A DNA stretch of 17,985 bases, taken from positions 1 through 17,985 of the forward strand of contig JBOGEB010000076.1 in NCBI GenBank assembly GCA_050743125.1. Direction: 5' to 3'. Source of the DNA: JBOGEB01 sp050743125. Its GTDB lineage: Bacteria; Actinomycetota; Nitriliruptoria; Euzebyales; Egibacteraceae. Below, one piece after another: positions 7,714-14,403 of the stretch. The notes below the pieces were generated by a model. That model searched no databases, was not told the origin of the DNA, and saw only the letters and a list, made by a program, of their open reading frames with translations. The stretch's first letter is position 1. Every line of letters starts with the position of its first letter. The position numbers and the translations under genes were made by a program.

Positions 7714-7729
7714 CAACATCACCCACATA
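7714..7729 (-). repeat. Right terminal inverted repeat of the recombinase element
   Basis: CAACATCACCCACATA on the plus strand is the inverted partner of 4733-4748, with one mismatch. It sits 9 bp before the resumed ISL3 reading frame. Confidence 0.8.
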
Positions 7730-7737
7730 TCATGAGC

Positions 7738-8488
7738 AAAGGCCGCCGCTACCTGACCGTGGTCACCGGCCACGCCGAAGGCAAGGCGGTCTGGACCGGG
7801 CAAGGCCGCGACGCCGACACGCCCCGGGGAGCTCTTCGACGAGCTCGGACCGCAGCGGACGCGCAAGCTGGCGGCGGTGAGTATGGACATGAGCCCCGCC
7901 TGGGCCAACCCCGTCGCTGAGCACGCGCCCGAGGCGACGATCTGCCTGGACCCATGTCACGTAGTGGCGTTGGCGAACAAAGCGCTGGACGCGGCGCGCC
8001 GAGCGCACTGGAACCACCTGCGCGCCCACGGGGGCAACGACGCTGCCCGCAAGCTCAAAGGCGCCCGCTGGGCGCTGCGCGAACGCCCCGAGAACCTGTC
8101 CGAACGGCAAGCCGGCACGCTTGGGGAGCTCGAGCGCGCCGGCGGGAAGGCGTGGCGGGCGTATCAGCTCAACCAGGCGCTGCGAGCGGTGTTCGCCGGC
8201 GGCCTGGCCCAAGACGAGGCGGCCGAGCTGCCCGACCGGTTCCTGTCGCGTGCGCAGCGCTGCCGCATCCCCGAGTTCGTCACGCTGGGCCGCACGATCC
8301 GAAAGCACCGCCACGGCATCCTCGAGGCGATCCGCTTGGGGCTGTCAAACGCATGCGCCGAGGCGCTCAACGCCAAGATCAAGCTCATCGTCCGCCGCGC
8401 CCGCGGGTTCCACAGCGTCCCCGCCCTGCAAGCATTGACCATGCTGTGCTGCGGCCCGATCGAACTCGCTCGCCCACACGAGAAATAA
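7738..8488 (+). pseudogene. ISL3-family transposase, C-terminal part
   Basis: This continues the transposase begun at 4239: KGRRYLTVVTGHAEGKAVW and GQGRDADT, a frame change near 7822-7829, then ELFDELGPQRTRKLAAVSMD. DPCHVVALANKALDAARRA follows, with LSNACAEALNAKIK and RRARGFHSVPALQAL near the end, and TAA at 8486-8488. The second catalytic Asp (SMDMS) and the Glu (CAEALN) are here, while the first Asp is in the left part. Insertion therefore split the DDE triad. Downstream, 8499-8535 (ending in TTTCTGGGCC) looks like the right end of an ISL3 element, but no left partner was found to confirm it. The copy has two frame changes besides the insertion and cannot be active as read. Confidence 0.87.
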
Positions 8489-8579
8489 CCAAACCATCAC
8501 CCACACCTTCTCCAAAGGACTCACCTTTCTGGGCCACGCCGGCCGACCTGGCATCGAACCTGTCGCCAAGGAGCTGCCT

Positions 8580-9590
8580 GTGCGCTGGCGCGTGCAGGGG
8601 CCACGGCGCTGTGTCGGCGTCTATGACCCCAGCAAGAGCGCCCGGCGGCCTTGCCTGTACAACCGTGAGCCGGAGTCCGGCAGCCAGTGCCGAGCCTGCG
8701 CCTTCGCTGATCCAGGTCGCCTAGTCGCCCAAGACCGCGTCGGCCCCGACGGAACGCTCCCCGCTGGCGCCTTCCGTGTCTACCTGGCGCTGTTCGGCCG
8801 GGATGCGGTCAAGGTCGGGCTGACAGCCCAGCGACGAGCCGCCGACCGCCTGTTGGAACAGGGCGCATTCGCCCACGTCTTTCTCTGCGAGGGCGCCTAT
8901 CCGGCGATCCGCCAGGTGGAGCGGCTCGTGTCCTCGCGGTTGGCGCTGCCCGAGCGGCTGACGTGGCGCCGCAAGCGGGGTCTCTGGCATGAGGCCACCG
9001 ACCCCGGCCACCGTGCTGCGGTGCTGACGACGAGAGCCAAGCAGGCCCGCCCGCTGCTCACGGGGTGTCCTGTTTCGATCTTGGCCGACGCGGCCGTCGT
9101 GGACGACCTGCCCGAGTACGGCGTTGCTCCTCATACGCTGCCGAACACGCTGCGGGTGGCCACGAGCGTGCATTCAGGCGCCCCCCCGGACGACGACGCA
9201 GCCCACCAACACAACTGGGAGCGCAAAGAGCAACTCTTGGCGCCCTGCGTGCCAGCTTGCCCTTGTGCAGGCGCGCCCTGCAACGTTCCTTCAGATACGG
9301 AGGAAAGTTGCGGAAGGCGGTCTGAGTCTGGGCCGTGCACGGCGGGAAGCCCGACCTGCGCACATTTTGTAACGGCCAGGATGCGAAGGAACGCTGCACC
9401 GGAGGATCTGGGTCGACCCGTGGGCGGGCTCCACAGGTCTGCGCAGCGGGGTCTGCATGCCGAACGATGGGGCAGGAGCAGGCTGCTGCCTGCGCCAAAC
9501 GTGGATCAAAGTAATCCGCTTCCCCGGGAAGTTATGGACGAGGGCGCGTCAGCGCGGGCCGCGGGCGTACGCGACCGACCGGTGGCGTAG
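8580..9590 (+). CDS. DUF2797-family protein, apparently truncated at both ends
   Basis: GTG 8580 has AAGGAG at 8568-8573 and a 6-nt spacer. The first ~200 residues match the DUF2797 pattern: ELRWRV-like RWRVQGPRRCVGVYDP, then C25, and QCRAC at 36-40 (four cysteines, possibly metal-binding). RVYLALFGRDAVKVGLT and RLLEQGAFAHVFL follow. The family normally has extra residues before RWRV; here in-frame coding-like sequence (HAGRPGIEPVAKEL) continues upstream to the ISL3 end near 8535, implying loss of the 5' end. After ~9180, next to a C7 run, the frame no longer looks like the family and runs into the toxin gene on the other strand. The true C-terminus is probably missing or frameshifted. Function is unknown; the VKVGLT..R segment faintly recalls GIY-YIG-like domains. 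Confidence 0.6.
   Translation: MRWRVQGPRRCVGVYDPSKSARRPCLYNREPESGSQCRACAFADPGRLVAQDRVGPDGTLPAGAFRVYLALFGRDAVKVGLTAQRRAADRLLEQGAFAHVFLCEGAYPAIRQVERLVSSRLALPERLTWRRKRGLWHEATDPGHRAAVLTTRAKQARPLLTGCPVSILADAAVVDDLPEYGVAPHTLPNTLRVATSVHSGAPPDDDAAHQHNWERKEQLLAPCVPACPCAGAPCNVPSDTEESCGRRSESGPCTAGSPTCAHFVTARMRRNAAPEDLGRPVGGLHRSAQRGLHAERWGRSRLLPAPNVDQSNPLPREVMDEGASARAAGVRDRPVA
9190..9548. other. Stretch without recognisable coding sense
   Basis: The plus-strand frame stays open here but gives Cys/Pro/Arg-rich, low-information sequence unlike the DUF2797 C-terminus. The other frames are no better. I saw no tRNA-like fold, IS end or clear terminator. It is probably decayed DNA between the truncated DUF2797 gene and the toxin gene. 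Confidence 0.4.
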
Positions 9591-9812
9591 GGCGAGGATC
9601 CGCACGAGCGCGCCGCCCTCCTCTATGACGTAGAGGATCCGATACGCGCCGACGCGGAGCGACCAGACGCCGGTCAGCCGCCCGCGGAGCCGGTAACCGG
9701 CTTGCGCGTCCATCGCCAGTGCCGTCAGGGCACCCAGCGCAGCCTTGCCGAGGGTCCCCGGGAGATCCCGGATGCTTTGCGCGGCCGACCTCGTCAGCCG
9801 AACCTTCGGCAC
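9549..9812 (-). CDS. ParE/RelE-family toxin
   Basis: This 87-residue protein has the compact ParE/RelE fold signature: an N-terminal KVRLTRSAAQSIRDLP helix region, then LRGRLTGVWSLRVGAYRILY and the terminal VRILALRHRSVAY strand/tail. The GTG start at 9812 is one base after the antitoxin's stop (TAG at 9816-9814), so translation is coupled and any ribosome site lies inside the antitoxin gene. By family it is either a ribosome-dependent mRNA nuclease (RelE/YoeB) or a gyrase poison (ParE); the sequence does not settle which. The conserved Arg/His/Tyr tail (RHRSVAY) favours the RelE side. It looks intact and would be neutralised by its neighbour. Confidence 0.9.
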   Translation of the reverse strand: MPKVRLTRSAAQSIRDLPGTLGKAALGALTALAMDAQAGYRLRGRLTGVWSLRVGAYRILYVIEEGGALVRILALRHRSVAYARGPR

Positions 9813-9813
9813 C

Positions 9814-10089
9814 CTAGCCGGACCGTTCCCGCAGCTCGGACCGCAGCTCGTCGAGGTCGACGTCCTCGGCGGGATCGTCGGCGAGCCCCCGCATGAGCGC
9901 CTTCAGGCTCGCCGGATCGCCCAAGACGTCCAGGGTCTCCTCGAGCGCGGCGTACTCGTCAGGCGGAACGAGCACCGCCGCTGGCCGCCCACGGCGCGTG
10001 ATGACGACGTGCTCGCGGCGTTCGGCCACTGCGGTGAGCAGGTCGGCAAGGCGTTCGCGCAGCTCGCGCACTGGAACGTGCTCGGTCAT
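9814..10089 (-). CDS. Phd/YefM-family antitoxin
   Basis: This 91-residue protein opens with the Phd/YefM DNA-binding domain (VPVRELRERLADLLTAVAER, EHVVITRRGRPAAVLVPPDEY) and ends in an acidic, probably flexible segment (ADDPAEDVDLDELRSELRER) that would wrap the toxin. The ATG at 10089 is the first gene of the pair, the usual antitoxin-first order. Such antitoxins repress their own operon together with the toxin, and a run of GTAC-containing repeats lies just upstream. It diverges from etfB across 161 bp. Confidence 0.92.
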   Translation of the reverse strand: MTEHVPVRELRERLADLLTAVAERREHVVITRRGRPAAVLVPPDEYAALEETLDVLGDPASLKALMRGLADDPAEDVDLDELRSELRERSG

Positions 10090-10105
10090 GCAACCATCAT
10101 GCCAC

Positions 10106-10133
10106 GTGTACGCAGAACTGTACGTCCGCGTAC
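10106..10133. promoter_or_regulatory. GTAC repeat cluster, candidate antitoxin operator
   Basis: Within 28 bp, TGTACG occurs at 10107 and 10119 (12 bp apart) and GCGTAC at 10128. The cluster lies 17-44 bp upstream of the antitoxin ATG, where a Phd-type autorepressor would be expected to bind. The core GTAC is itself palindromic, so either direct-repeat or inverted-repeat recognition is possible. Confidence 0.4.
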
Positions 10134-10211
10134 TCGCGCCGCGCTGGTCCTGCGCGGGCGGATCAGGCTGGAGCGGAGCAGTCTCAGGGCCCAGACCCTA
10201 CTCGCCGGCCG

Positions 10212-10227
10212 CCATGGACGTCCATGG
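10212..10227. promoter_or_regulatory. Perfect 16-bp palindrome upstream of etfB
   Basis: CCATGGACGTCCATGG is its own reverse complement over all 16 positions. It ends 23 bp before the etfB GTG and just upstream of a TAGTCT -10-like hexamer (10238-10243), so it covers the -35 region. This is a good position for a dimeric repressor or activator. The binding protein is not known. Confidence 0.5.
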
Positions 10228-10250
10228 GCATGCCGCATAGTCTCGGTTCC

Positions 10251-11036
10251 GTGAGGATCATTTGTCCCGTCAAGCGGGTGCCGGACACGGCGGCGGAGAA
10301 GCGGGTCAACGATGACTGCACCGTCGACCGCGAGGCGAGCGAGGCTGTGCTCAACGCGAACGACGAGTGGGCCATCGAAGAGGCGCTGCGGATCAAGGAG
10401 CGCATCGGCGCGGAGGTCGTGGTGCTCTGCATGGGCCCGGCGCCCGCCCAGACGACGGTCCGCAAGGCGCTGTCCTACGGCCTGGACGCCGCGATCCAGG
10501 TCACTGACCCGGCGATCCACGGGTCGGACGCGGTGGCGACCGCCCGGGTCCTGGCGGCCGCCCTCGCCGGCGAGGAGTTCGACCTCGTGATCATGGGCAA
10601 CCAGTCGTCGGACGCCCGCACGATGCTCGTGCCGGCGATGCTCGCCGAGTTCCTCGACCTGCCGGCGCTGACGTACTGCAAGAAGCTCGACATCGACGGC
10701 CAGCAGCTCACCGCCGAGCGGGAGACACCGACCGGCCACCAGGTCGTCCGCGCGACGGCGCCCGCGGTCGTCAGCGTCGTCGAGGCGATCAACGAGCCGC
10801 GTTACCCCTCGTTCAAAGGGATCATGGCCGCGAAGAAGAAACCCCTGACCACCCATGACCTCGCCGCGATCAGGGTGGACGCCGCCGAGGTGGGGCTCGA
10901 CGGCTCGCGGACCCAGGTGCTCGACATTACGGGGCGCCCGCCGAGACAGGCCGGGCGCAAAGTCACCGACGACGGCTCCGGCACCGTCGGCGCGGAGGCG
11001 ATCATCGACTTCCTCGCCGGGCAGAAGCTCATCTAA
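10251..11036 (+). CDS. etfB: Electron transfer flavoprotein, beta subunit
   Basis: This 261-residue protein is full length for the family and begins MRIICPVKRVPDT, the typical EtfB start. NDEWAIEEALRIKE, the AMP-binding region with ALSYGLDAAIQVTD and FDLVIMGNQSSDAR, and FKGIMAAKKKPLTT near the end are all family hallmarks. With EtfA it forms a heterodimer that accepts electrons from acyl-CoA and other dehydrogenases and passes them to ETF:quinone oxidoreductase. GTG 10251 lacks a ribosome site and lies 7 nt after TAGTCT (10238-10243), so the transcript may be leaderless. It is followed by etfA after 9 bp. Nothing suggests inactivation. Confidence 0.97.
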   Translation: MRIICPVKRVPDTAAEKRVNDDCTVDREASEAVLNANDEWAIEEALRIKERIGAEVVVLCMGPAPAQTTVRKALSYGLDAAIQVTDPAIHGSDAVATARVLAAALAGEEFDLVIMGNQSSDARTMLVPAMLAEFLDLPALTYCKKLDIDGQQLTAERETPTGHQVVRATAPAVVSVVEAINEPRYPSFKGIMAAKKKPLTTHDLAAIRVDAAEVGLDGSRTQVLDITGRPPRQAGRKVTDDGSGTVGAEAIIDFLAGQKLI

Positions 11037-11045
11037 AGGCGCGCA

Positions 11046-12020
11046 ATGGCGGACATCCTCGTGCTCGTCGACCACGACAAGGGCGCACCGCGCAAGGTCA
11101 CCAACCAGATCCTCACCGCCGCCCGCACCGTCGGCGACGGGGTCGTGAGCGCCGCGGTGTTCGGTGCTGGGGCGGCTGAGGCCGCGGAGCGGCTCGGAGC
11201 GTTCGGGGCGCAGACCGCGTACGTGTGGGACGCCGAGGAGGCCGACGCGTATGCGACCGAGCCCGCCACGGCCGCGCTCGTCGCCGCGATCGAGCGGTCC
11301 GGCGCGGCGATCGTCCTGTACCCGGCGGACCCGTTCCTCACCGACGTCGTCGCCCGCGCGGCGATCAGGGTGGGCGGGGGAGTCGTGACCGACGCCGTCG
11401 ACCTCGAGCTTTCCGGCGACCGCATGGTCGCCACGAAGGCGATCTTCGGCGGCGACCTGAGGTCGCGCTGCCATGTCCGCGGCGACCGGACGCAGTTCGT
11501 CGGGGTGAAGGCGAACGCGTTCACGGCCGAGGAGTGCGGGGACGCGCCGGCCGAGGTCGTCCCGCTCGACGTCCCGCTCCAGGACCGTGCCAAGCGCGTC
11601 GAGGTCGTCGAGGTCGTCGAGCATCCCGCCGCCGGCCGGCCCGAGATGACCGAGGCGTCGATCATCTGCGCCGGTGGCCGTGGCCTCGGGGCGGAGTCCG
11701 GCTTCCGCCTGATCGAGGCGCTCGCCGACGCGCTCGGCGCCGCGGTCGGCGCGTCCCGCGCGGCCACCGACGCGGGCTGGTATCCGCACCAGCACCAGAT
11801 CGGCCAGACCGGCAAGACCGTGTCGCCTCAGCTCTATCTCGGCGCAGGCATCTCCGGCGCGATCCAGCACCGTGCCGGCATGCAGACCGCCCAGCTCGTC
11901 GTCGCGATCAACATCGACCCGCAGGCGCCGCTCTTTGAGATCGCCGACCTCGGCGTCGTCGGTGACCTCCACAAAATCATCCCGCCCCTGATCGAGCAGC
12001 TCGAGGCACGCAAGGGGTGA
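11046..12020 (+). CDS. etfA: Electron transfer flavoprotein, alpha subunit
   Basis: This 324-residue protein has an N-terminal alpha/beta domain (MADILVLVDHDKGAPRKVT). The C-terminal FAD-binding domain shows ICAGGRGLGAESGF, then IGQTGKTVSPQLYLGAGISG (~252-275), AIQHRAGMQ, and NIDPQAPLFEIADLGVVGD. FAD binds mainly to this subunit. ATG 11046 lies 9 bp after the etfB stop with an AAAGG-type ribosome site, giving a standard etfBA operon. Partners (dehydrogenases, ETF:quinone oxidoreductase) are not in the window, except for the dead enoyl-CoA hydratase fragment at 384-558. It looks fully functional. Confidence 0.97.
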   Translation: MADILVLVDHDKGAPRKVTNQILTAARTVGDGVVSAAVFGAGAAEAAERLGAFGAQTAYVWDAEEADAYATEPATAALVAAIERSGAAIVLYPADPFLTDVVARAAIRVGGGVVTDAVDLELSGDRMVATKAIFGGDLRSRCHVRGDRTQFVGVKANAFTAEECGDAPAEVVPLDVPLQDRAKRVEVVEVVEHPAAGRPEMTEASIICAGGRGLGAESGFRLIEALADALGAAVGASRAATDAGWYPHQHQIGQTGKTVSPQLYLGAGISGAIQHRAGMQTAQLVVAINIDPQAPLFEIADLGVVGDLHKIIPPLIEQLEARKG

Positions 12021-12051
12021 TCTGTCGGCGTGCGGTGACCAAGGGGGCCTA

Positions 12052-13752
12052 ATGGCCGAAGACCTCGCCTTCGTGGCATACGAGACGCCCTCCGCGCCAT
12101 GCGGCGGCGTCGCCGCGGTCATGGGGCACCTCCCCATGGCCGTGCGCAGCGCGAACGTCGGCCACGTGGTGGGGCTCACGCCCTTCCACCGTCACATCAC
12201 CCCAGCGAACCACGTGAAGATGGGAGCAGGGCAGCTCGCGGTTGTCGCCTCCTGGACCCTCCAGTCATTTCAAGAGCAACAGGTAACCATCGAGATTCTT
12301 CGTTGGTATGCGGAGTTTCCGTGGTACTACGTCAAGGCAGAACCTGTCAAAGCAGGTGTGGCCACGCCATTTTTCAATGGCAAACGACATCCCTATGACG
12401 TTCCCCCCAGCGATCTGCACCGTGACGCGTTTCTCTTCGGGCGGGCAGTTGCCGAGGCGCTTCCTCGCTTGGTGGAATCGGCGGAGCGCGGTTGGACCCT
12501 GCTGTTGCAGGACTGGGAGGCGGCGACCGCGGCGCTGGCGCTCGCTGGCGTCAAGCCCCATCCTCACCGGCTGTTCCTGACGCTCCACAACAGTTTGGAT
12601 TGCCCGGTCACCGACCGGCAGCTGGCGAGTTTTGGCGTGCTGCCTGGGAGCAACGACGCTCCTGAGGACCCCGTGCTTCAACGTGCGCTCCGAGCCGTCG
12701 AGGCACCGGTGATCACGGTGTCGGAGCAGTTCGCTCACGACCTGACCCAGGACACGCTCCAATTCGAGGTCATGGCGCCCCATCTTCAAACGGTGGGAGG
12801 AATCGCGCTCGCCGACAGGATCGTCGGTCTCGACAACGGTCCGTTCCAGGACCTCGTCCCAGAGGTAGCGCTGTTGGCGACGGCAGTGCGTGCCGACGCT
12901 GCGGCCCTCATCGGCTGGAAGGCCGGGAAGCGGCGGGCAGCGATCGAAGCCTTGCGTACACACCAGCAAAGGGGCCGATGCCTATCCGGCGAGGAGCCCG
13001 TTTGGGGAGATGTCGACCGTTTCGTTGCGGACGGAGGGGACGGTGGTGTCTGGTTCGTCATGGGCGCCAGAGACGACCCGGGTCAGAAGGGCTACGACGT
13101 CGCGGCAACCGCCGTCGAGCGGTTTCTCTCGCAGGGGGGGAATGCGCGCTTTCTGTTCTTTCCGATCCTCGGAGGCAACGGGCCCGAGGGCCTGTCATTT
13201 CTTCGGCTCTTGGCAAAGGACAATCCACAGCACGTCATCGTCTTGCCATTTGCGTGGAAGGACGGGTACAAAGCGGCGCTGCAGGGTGCGGCGTACGGGC
13301 TGATGCCGTCGTTCTATGAACCCTTCGGCAGCATCAATGAATTTTACCTCAACGGCACCGTCGGGATCGCCAGGGCGACCGGCGGCCTGATGCAACAAAT
13401 CGTTCCCTTGCGCAGCGCGCGGTCGTTCGGTCCCAGCGTGAAGCGACGGGCGGAGCAGTGGTATTCCTATTCGGCGGCGCCCACCGGCATCCTGTTCCGC
13501 GAGCAGGACGGGCTGTCCACGAAGGACCACTGGCGGGCGCTCAATGCGACAGCAACGAAGGCCCGTCAGGGGAGCCCGCTGTTTCGATCGATGGCCGACG
13601 AGCTGCTGCTCGCGATCACCGACGGTCTTGAGCTGTGGGAAACCGACCCAGGCCTCTACTGCAGAATGCTCGTAGCGGGGATCCAGCACATCCAGTGCAG
13701 CTTCTCCTGGGAACGCACCGCCGCACAGTATCTGCGCATCGTGTCGTCGTGA
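12052..13752 (+). CDS. GT5-like (glycogen/starch synthase-related) glycosyltransferase, divergent
   Basis: The 566-residue product has a GT-B layout with GT5 signatures: FVAYETPSAPCGGVAAVMG (7-25, matching the family's N-terminal K-x-GG loop), LLQDWEAATAAL and FLTLHNSLD (matching HDWH and TIHN). Further on are ITVSEQFAHDL, DNGPF (matching LNGID), VMGARDDPGQKGYD (337-350, matching SRL..QKG) and PSFYEPFGSINE (419 onward, with the conserved Glu), then GTVGIARATGGL. The lysine before GG, which contacts ADP-glucose in GlgA, is replaced by PC, and His of HDWH is Gln, so substrate or activity may differ. ATG 12052 follows an AAGGGGG site 31 bp after etfA, so co-transcription is plausible. The stretch ~12260-12420 is less G+C-rich than its neighbours, suggesting transfer. 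Its physiological substrate is unknown. Confidence 0.75.
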   Translation: MAEDLAFVAYETPSAPCGGVAAVMGHLPMAVRSANVGHVVGLTPFHRHITPANHVKMGAGQLAVVASWTLQSFQEQQVTIEILRWYAEFPWYYVKAEPVKAGVATPFFNGKRHPYDVPPSDLHRDAFLFGRAVAEALPRLVESAERGWTLLLQDWEAATAALALAGVKPHPHRLFLTLHNSLDCPVTDRQLASFGVLPGSNDAPEDPVLQRALRAVEAPVITVSEQFAHDLTQDTLQFEVMAPHLQTVGGIALADRIVGLDNGPFQDLVPEVALLATAVRADAAALIGWKAGKRRAAIEALRTHQQRGRCLSGEEPVWGDVDRFVADGGDGGVWFVMGARDDPGQKGYDVAATAVERFLSQGGNARFLFFPILGGNGPEGLSFLRLLAKDNPQHVIVLPFAWKDGYKAALQGAAYGLMPSFYEPFGSINEFYLNGTVGIARATGGLMQQIVPLRSARSFGPSVKRRAEQWYSYSAAPTGILFREQDGLSTKDHWRALNATATKARQGSPLFRSMADELLLAITDGLELWETDPGLYCRMLVAGIQHIQCSFSWERTAAQYLRIVSS

Positions 13753-14016
13753 CCGTCGAGGTACGCCCGGCGCTGCCCACCGACTACGGCCGGCTCGCGA
13801 CGGTGGCGGTCGCCGCCTACGTTGCCGTGCTGGGGCCGCGGCTGTCCCCGAGGTACCGCAGGGTGCTGTCCGACGTGGCGGCAAGGGCTGCGCACCCCCT
13901 GGATGATCGCCGCCCATCACCTTTATGTCCGTCTCAGCTTCCGCCGCGCGCCCTACCGAGACTGGCACGTGCGACCGGGGATGTACCTGATGTCCTACGT
14001 GCGCGACCTGCGCTGA
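13749..14016 (+). pseudogene. GNAT acetyltransferase with its central core deleted
   Basis: GTG 13749 overlaps the glycosyltransferase stop (GTGA), so the ancestor was probably translationally coupled to it. The first ~45 residues (VEVRPALPTDYGRLATVAVA, PRYRRVLSDVAARA) are a typical GNAT N-terminus. A different frame then supplies a typical GNAT C-terminus (AHHLYVRLSFRRAPYRDWHV, then PGMYLMSYVRDLR), ending with TGA at 14014-14016. The middle ~90 residues, including the acetyl-CoA-binding R/Q-x2-G-x-G/A loop, are missing. An internal deletion with frame change near 13890-13905 explains both. No activity is expected. Confidence 0.7.
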
Positions 14017-14108
14017 ACGGCGGTAACGCTCTCGACGCTGCGGGGAAACCTGGGTCTTCGAAGATGGCGGGTGGTGCCACCCAGCGCCGAGCCAGTCAAG
14101 GAGCCCCG

Positions 14109-14210
14109 ATGAGGTCGAAACCGCGTTTCCTGAAAGGCGCCTACGCCTTCGAGGGCCTCGCCCTGGACAAGCCCTTCCTGGTCGATCCCGGCCTTTCGCC
14201 GCGCTTGCCG
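14109..14210 (+). pseudogene. Remnant of an unrecognised gene with its own ribosome site
   Basis: ATG 14109 has AAGGAG at 14098-14103 with a 5-nt spacer, a strong start. The first ~30 residues look like real protein (KPRFLKGAYAFEGLALDKPF, LVDPGLSPRLPV). After about 14210 the sequence loses this character. The motif LKGAY-FEG-LD-P is familiar to me from small actinobacterial proteins near molybdopterin/nitrate-type oxidoreductases, but I cannot confirm the family. The frame has no stop before ppc, so translation from here would add 96 residues to PEP carboxylase. Confidence 0.4.
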
Positions 14211-14269
14211 GTGGCGTCGAGGACCCGGCCAGCAAGCCAGGGCAGCCCCGCCAAGCTGCTGGCGGTGGC

Positions 14270-14403
14270 TGGGGACGACGGTCATCTGCCCTCTCCATGG
14301 CTGGCAGTTCGACCTGTCGACGGGCTGGGGCATCGGCGCGCCCCCTGCGGCGGTGGCCACGTACCCGGCCCGGGTAGAGGACGGACAGGACCGATCGTGT
14401 TGA
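14270..14403 (+). pseudogene. Rieske [2Fe-2S] protein fragment (nitrite reductase small-subunit-like)
   Basis: One frame reads GTTVICPLHGWQFDLSTG, the second Rieske ligand motif C-P-x-H-G-W. A one-base loss in the C6 run at 14340-14345 shifts the rest, which continues AAVATYPARVEDGQ and stops with TGA at 14401-14403. The pattern ATYPxRVEDG is common at the end of NirD-like Rieske proteins. The first ligand motif (C-x-H) and everything before ~14270 are absent. The remnant overlaps the ppc GTG by 7 bp. It could also come from a dioxygenase-type Rieske ferredoxin. Confidence 0.6.

Larger units (their letters stand above)
4733..7729 (-). mobile_element. Tn554-like double tyrosine-recombinase element with terminal inverted repeats
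   Basis: A ~3.0-kb unit interrupts the ISL3 transposase gene between its VDEVSCR and KGRRYLTVV segments. It is bounded by 16-bp inverted repeats differing at one position and carries only two recombinase genes, coupled by a 4-bp overlap, both on the minus strand. The gene order and sizes (~344 and ~608 residues) parallel tnpA and tnpB of Tn554; no tnpC-like gene fits between 4803 and the left end. Classical Tn554 lacks terminal inverted repeats, so this is a variant or a related class. Exact ends could differ by a few bases, up to about 7737 on the right. Confidence 0.8.

Noticed and set aside
9526..9538. CTTCCCCGGGAAG inverted repeat before the toxin gene end
   Set aside because: The arms leave a one-base loop, so it cannot form a stable hairpin, and nothing else suggests a terminator or operator.
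10086..12179. 697-codon open frame on the minus strand opposite etfBA
   Set aside because: It is an Arg/Asp/Gly-rich shadow of two unmistakable genes, with no domain of its own.
14069..14082. T-box-like GGGTGG...CCACCC hairpin
   Set aside because: The conserved UGGNACC core is not matched (G in place of A), there is no specifier stem or terminator, and no aminoacyl-tRNA or amino-acid gene follows.
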